Part shown: in pieces, positions 7,229-9,474 of the stretch
Layout of the letters: each line of letters begins with the position of its first letter
How positions within the stretch are numbered: the first letter of the stretch is position 1
NCBI GenBank assembly: GCA_009776715.1
Contig: WRNF01000003.1
Span: forward strand, 1 to 9,474
Origin: Treponema sp.
Lineage (GTDB): Bacteria; Spirochaetota; Spirochaetia; Treponematales; Breznakiellaceae
Length of the DNA: 9,474 nucleotides
Direction of reading: 5' to 3'
Notes under the pieces: model-generated
What the model saw: only the letters and a program-made list of their open reading frames with translations
The model's database searches: none
What the model was told of the DNA's origin: nothing
Translations under genes and position numbers: made by a program

Positions 7229-8796
7229 ATCATGAAAATAGTATAGACAGTGAATTGCTAAGTAAAATGCTTGTTAGAGGCTATAATAATCTTTTGCATA
7301 ACATAGAATATCTAAACGAAATAAATGTTTTTCCCGTTTCCGACAGCGACACGGGTACAAACATGAAAAATACATTCGCAGGCGGAATTACCGCACTTAC
7401 ACCTGAGCCTTCGTTTTCCGGTACTTTTTCGACCTTTGTAAAGGGTATGCTGGTTAGATCGCGGGGGAACTCGGGCTTCATTTTGTCTCAATTTTTTTTA
7501 GGAATTCATGAATATACGAAGGGAAAGGATACCGTTACGGTCACCGACCTGAGTTCTGCCTTGCCGCACGCTTATCAAAAGGCTTACAAGGCTATGCTCA
7601 AGCCCGTTGAAGGTACAATGCTTACGGTAATGCACGAGGGGATTAAAAGAACGCTCCCAAGGATTAACGGCGAAACGTCTATAATAGAGTTTTTTGATAT
7701 TATGGCCGGCGAAATGTTCATTTGCGTGAAGGAAACGCTTAATCAAATGGACATGCTTCGGGACAACAATGTTTTGGACAGCGGCGCCGTCGGGCTTTAC
7801 CTGATTTTTGACGGAATGAAGAGGGCGCTTCGCGATGATATGCATTATTTTGATTGCAGATTAAGCAATCTTCCCGAACGCAGAAAAATCTTTGTTAAAA
7901 ACGTTTCGTTTTTCCGCTATTGCACCGAATTTATTTTAAGCATGCACGATGCAGGAAGCAAGGATTACTTTGCCGGCTTGCTTGCAAAAAGAGGGGATTC
8001 GATTGCTGTTTCGGCAGATGAAGGCGTCTTGAAGGTGCACATACATACCAACGAACCGCAGGACTTAATGGACGAGTTTTCCAAATACGGTGAATTTACC
8101 GCCAAAAAGATTGACGACCTCTTCCAGACGCAGGAATTTGAAGTACTGAAACTTAGAAAGCACTCAGGCTTTGCGATTGTCGCGTTTACATACGGCGACG
8201 GTAACGCGGCAACCCTGGAGCAGTTAGGCGCGGACCTTGCTTTTAGTGTTCCCTGTGATCATCACCCCACTGAAAAAGGCCTTGCGAAACTGCTTGACGA
8301 GTTCTTAAAGGAAAACCTTATAGTTTTTCCTGACAACAAGGAAACGTATGAAAAGCTAAAAAATATTCAGCGGTTTTCAAATCTTCAAAACCTTTATATT
8401 GCAGATTCAGAGGGATTGTCAAAAACACTTTTTATGCTTTCATCACTAATTTTTACCGACGGATTCAAAGATGTTATTAAATCCCTTGAAAGCCTTAAAA
8501 AGCGGCAGGTTTTTCAAACAAGCATCAGGGCAGCTATCAAAGATAATCAAGTGCAATATACGGGCATTTTGAAGGGGGAAAATATTACCGGGGATAATAT
8601 TTTTGAAACTTTGAATTTGGTGGCAGACAAAAAGACATTAGAACCGTATTCAACTGTGGTTGTTTTTGGCGGAAAATATTGCAAACAAAAAGATATTGAC
8701 GACATCCGCATCTTTTTTGAAGAAAACGGTAATATAGAATTTACCTATCTTGACGGTTTGCAGCATGACTGTGATTTTATTATCGGGGCGTATTGA
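7225..8796 (+). CDS. DAK2/YloV-family protein, divergent fatty acid kinase FakA homologue
   Basis: Cytoplasmic protein related to FakA, the ATP-binding subunit that phosphorylates fatty acids held by FakB (DegV) partners to give acyl-phosphate for phospholipid synthesis. The 523 residues are near the usual 550. The N-terminal DhaL-like ATP domain shows NVFPVSDSDTGTNM (34-47), SRGNSGFILSQ (79-89), KPVEGTMLTV (126-135) and VLDSGAVGL (183-191). A middle domain has YCTEF (232-236) and KVHIHTNEP (270-278), and a FakA C-terminal domain follows from about 313. Asp40 and Asp42, expected to bind Mg-ATP, are kept, but the usual PDGD is SDSD. In the C-terminal half the normally conserved GGQTMNPST is absent (SVPCDHHPTEKG near 341-352), and the LPNN segment is FPDN. 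It is therefore a diverged paralogue; kinase activity is plausible but unproven. The ATGA overlap couples it to the glycosyltransferase, and a DegV gene follows. Confidence 0.92.
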   Translation: MNHENSIDSELLSKMLVRGYNNLLHNIEYLNEINVFPVSDSDTGTNMKNTFAGGITALTPEPSFSGTFSTFVKGMLVRSRGNSGFILSQFFLGIHEYTKGKDTVTVTDLSSALPHAYQKAYKAMLKPVEGTMLTVMHEGIKRTLPRINGETSIIEFFDIMAGEMFICVKETLNQMDMLRDNNVLDSGAVGLYLIFDGMKRALRDDMHYFDCRLSNLPERRKIFVKNVSFFRYCTEFILSMHDAGSKDYFAGLLAKRGDSIAVSADEGVLKVHIHTNEPQDLMDEFSKYGEFTAKKIDDLFQTQEFEVLKLRKHSGFAIVAFTYGDGNAATLEQLGADLAFSVPCDHHPTEKGLAKLLDEFLKENLIVFPDNKETYEKLKNIQRFSNLQNLYIADSEGLSKTLFMLSSLIFTDGFKDVIKSLESLKKRQVFQTSIRAAIKDNQVQYTGILKGENITGDNIFETLNLVADKKTLEPYSTVVVFGGKYCKQKDIDDIRIFFEENGNIEFTYLDGLQHDCDFIIGAY

Positions 8797-8830
8797 CAAG
8801 GTAGACTAATACAGTAATATTTTAAAATAC

Positions 8831-8836
8831 AGGGGG
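8831..8836 (+). promoter_or_regulatory. Ribosome-binding site of the DegV gene
   Basis: AGGGGG lies four bases before the ATG at 8841, a short but usable spacing. It fixes the start of a gene whose end is outside the window. The 44-bp gap after the DAK2 stop holds no terminator, so the two genes are probably co-transcribed. Confidence 0.65.
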
Positions 8837-8840
8837 AATT

Positions 8841-9474
8841 ATGAAGTACAGTTATGCAATTATCCCGGACACATGCTGCGATTTACCCGCAGGGCTTAGG
8901 ACCCGCTTTGAGGTTGACGGATACCTGAAATGGTATATGAGTACGCCTTACTCAAACGACGTTGAAGGAAGCATTGATTTAAGTGACGCTGAGCTTGACG
9001 AATTTTATGCCTTGTTAAAGACAAACAAAACCGGGTACAACACATCCCCGTGCAGCGTCGATGAAATTGTTTCATATTTTGAACCATTTTTACAGCAGGG
9101 AAAGGACGTTTTGGCAATAAGCCTGTCAGCTAAGCTTAGCGCCATGTATAATCTTATGCTGAACGCAAAAGAAATTCTACATGAAAAATACCCCGAGCGA
9201 AAAATAATCCCCGTAGATTCCATGAAATATTCTACGGCCGAGGGGCTCTTAACCGCTAAGGCGTGTGAGTTTCGCGCGGAGGGCTATTCAATAGAGCAAA
9301 ATGCGGAAAAGCTGGAAAAAATCAAAAAAACCATGCACCATATGGGTTCACTCGATGATTTATTTTTTTTGGCGTCAAAGAAAAGAATTTCAAATGCAAA
9401 GGCGTTTTTCGGAACCCTTGCAGGGATAAAGGTGATGGGCGATTTTGACTCTGACGGTATGGTTACGCCATTGG
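8841..9474 (+). CDS. DegV-family fatty-acid-binding protein, FakB-like (3' end off the right edge)
   Basis: FakB-type proteins bind a fatty acid and present its carboxylate to FakA for phosphorylation. The visible 211 residues of a usual 280 or so show the DegV plan: opening strand and IIPDTCCDLP (7-16, family DS-CDLP), FYALLK (55-60), YNTSPCS at 66-72 in place of the usual TSQPS carboxylate loop, VLAISLSAKLSAMYN at 90-104 in place of SS-LSGTY, PVDSMKYSTAEGLL at 124-137 and LASKKRIS at 178-185 where the family has GGRIS (Arg182 is kept), then the GTLAGIKV helix. The frame is open to the window end with no stop. An AGGGGG site precedes the ATG. Adjacent to a FakA-like gene, it is the natural substrate-binding partner. 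Several pocket motifs deviate in step with the divergent FakA-like protein, so the acyl ligand may differ from common fatty acids; that is inference. Confidence 0.93.
   Translation, partial: MKYSYAIIPDTCCDLPAGLRTRFEVDGYLKWYMSTPYSNDVEGSIDLSDAELDEFYALLKTNKTGYNTSPCSVDEIVSYFEPFLQQGKDVLAISLSAKLSAMYNLMLNAKEILHEKYPERKIIPVDSMKYSTAEGLLTAKACEFRAEGYSIEQNAEKLEKIKKTMHHMGSLDDLFFLASKKRISNAKAFFGTLAGIKVMGDFDSDGMVTPL

Overview
The window reads as chromosomal DNA from a spirochaete, most likely a Treponema-like one. The grounds are protein character and gene order: a minus-strand gap-pgk-tpiA cluster (the same order is known in Borrelia), a GAPDH of the long type that resembles trypanosomatid glycosomal enzymes, a PGK with a Lys/Asp-rich insert after SHLG, and a dCACHE chemoreceptor. 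Genus or host cannot be proven from the sequence alone. The glycolytic genes look GC-rich, while the right third (about 6400 onward) looks more AT-rich.

Layout. Positions 1-3119 (minus strand) hold a lower-glycolysis operon transcribed right to left: gap, a 130-bp gap carrying short direct repeats, pgk, then tpiA, which is cut by the window's left edge. A convincing promoter sits just upstream of gap. Positions 3120-3607 separate this operon from a divergent chemoreceptor gene. This stretch holds the gap promoter, a short unexplained open stretch, a 96-bp element bounded by TGTCATTGC/GCAATGACA, a small GC hairpin, and a textbook sigma70 promoter (TTGACA-17-TATAAT) followed by a 5'-UTR hairpin. 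Positions 3608-5740 (plus) encode a complete 710-residue methyl-accepting chemotaxis protein.

Positions 5741-6400 contain no intact ordinary gene. They hold an orphan 47-codon piece of the AccD zinc ribbon, three consecutive strong hairpins (one resembling an intrinsic terminator, one an 18-bp imperfect palindrome), more small hairpins, and a coding-like reading frame broken by a stop that ends in an ATGA overlap with the next gene. This looks like a decayed, repeat-invaded junction.

Positions 6401-9474 (plus) form a compact operon: a GT32-type sugar transferase with a DxD motif, an ATGA-coupled DAK2/YloV-type protein related to fatty acid kinase subunit FakA, and, 44 bp later, a DegV-family fatty-acid-binding protein related to FakB, cut by the right edge. 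FakA and FakB partners normally phosphorylate exogenous fatty acids for lipid synthesis. Both copies here depart from family motifs, and their coupling to a glycosyltransferase suggests a specialised lipid or glycolipid function. That module is the most interesting part of the window, and its function is inference.
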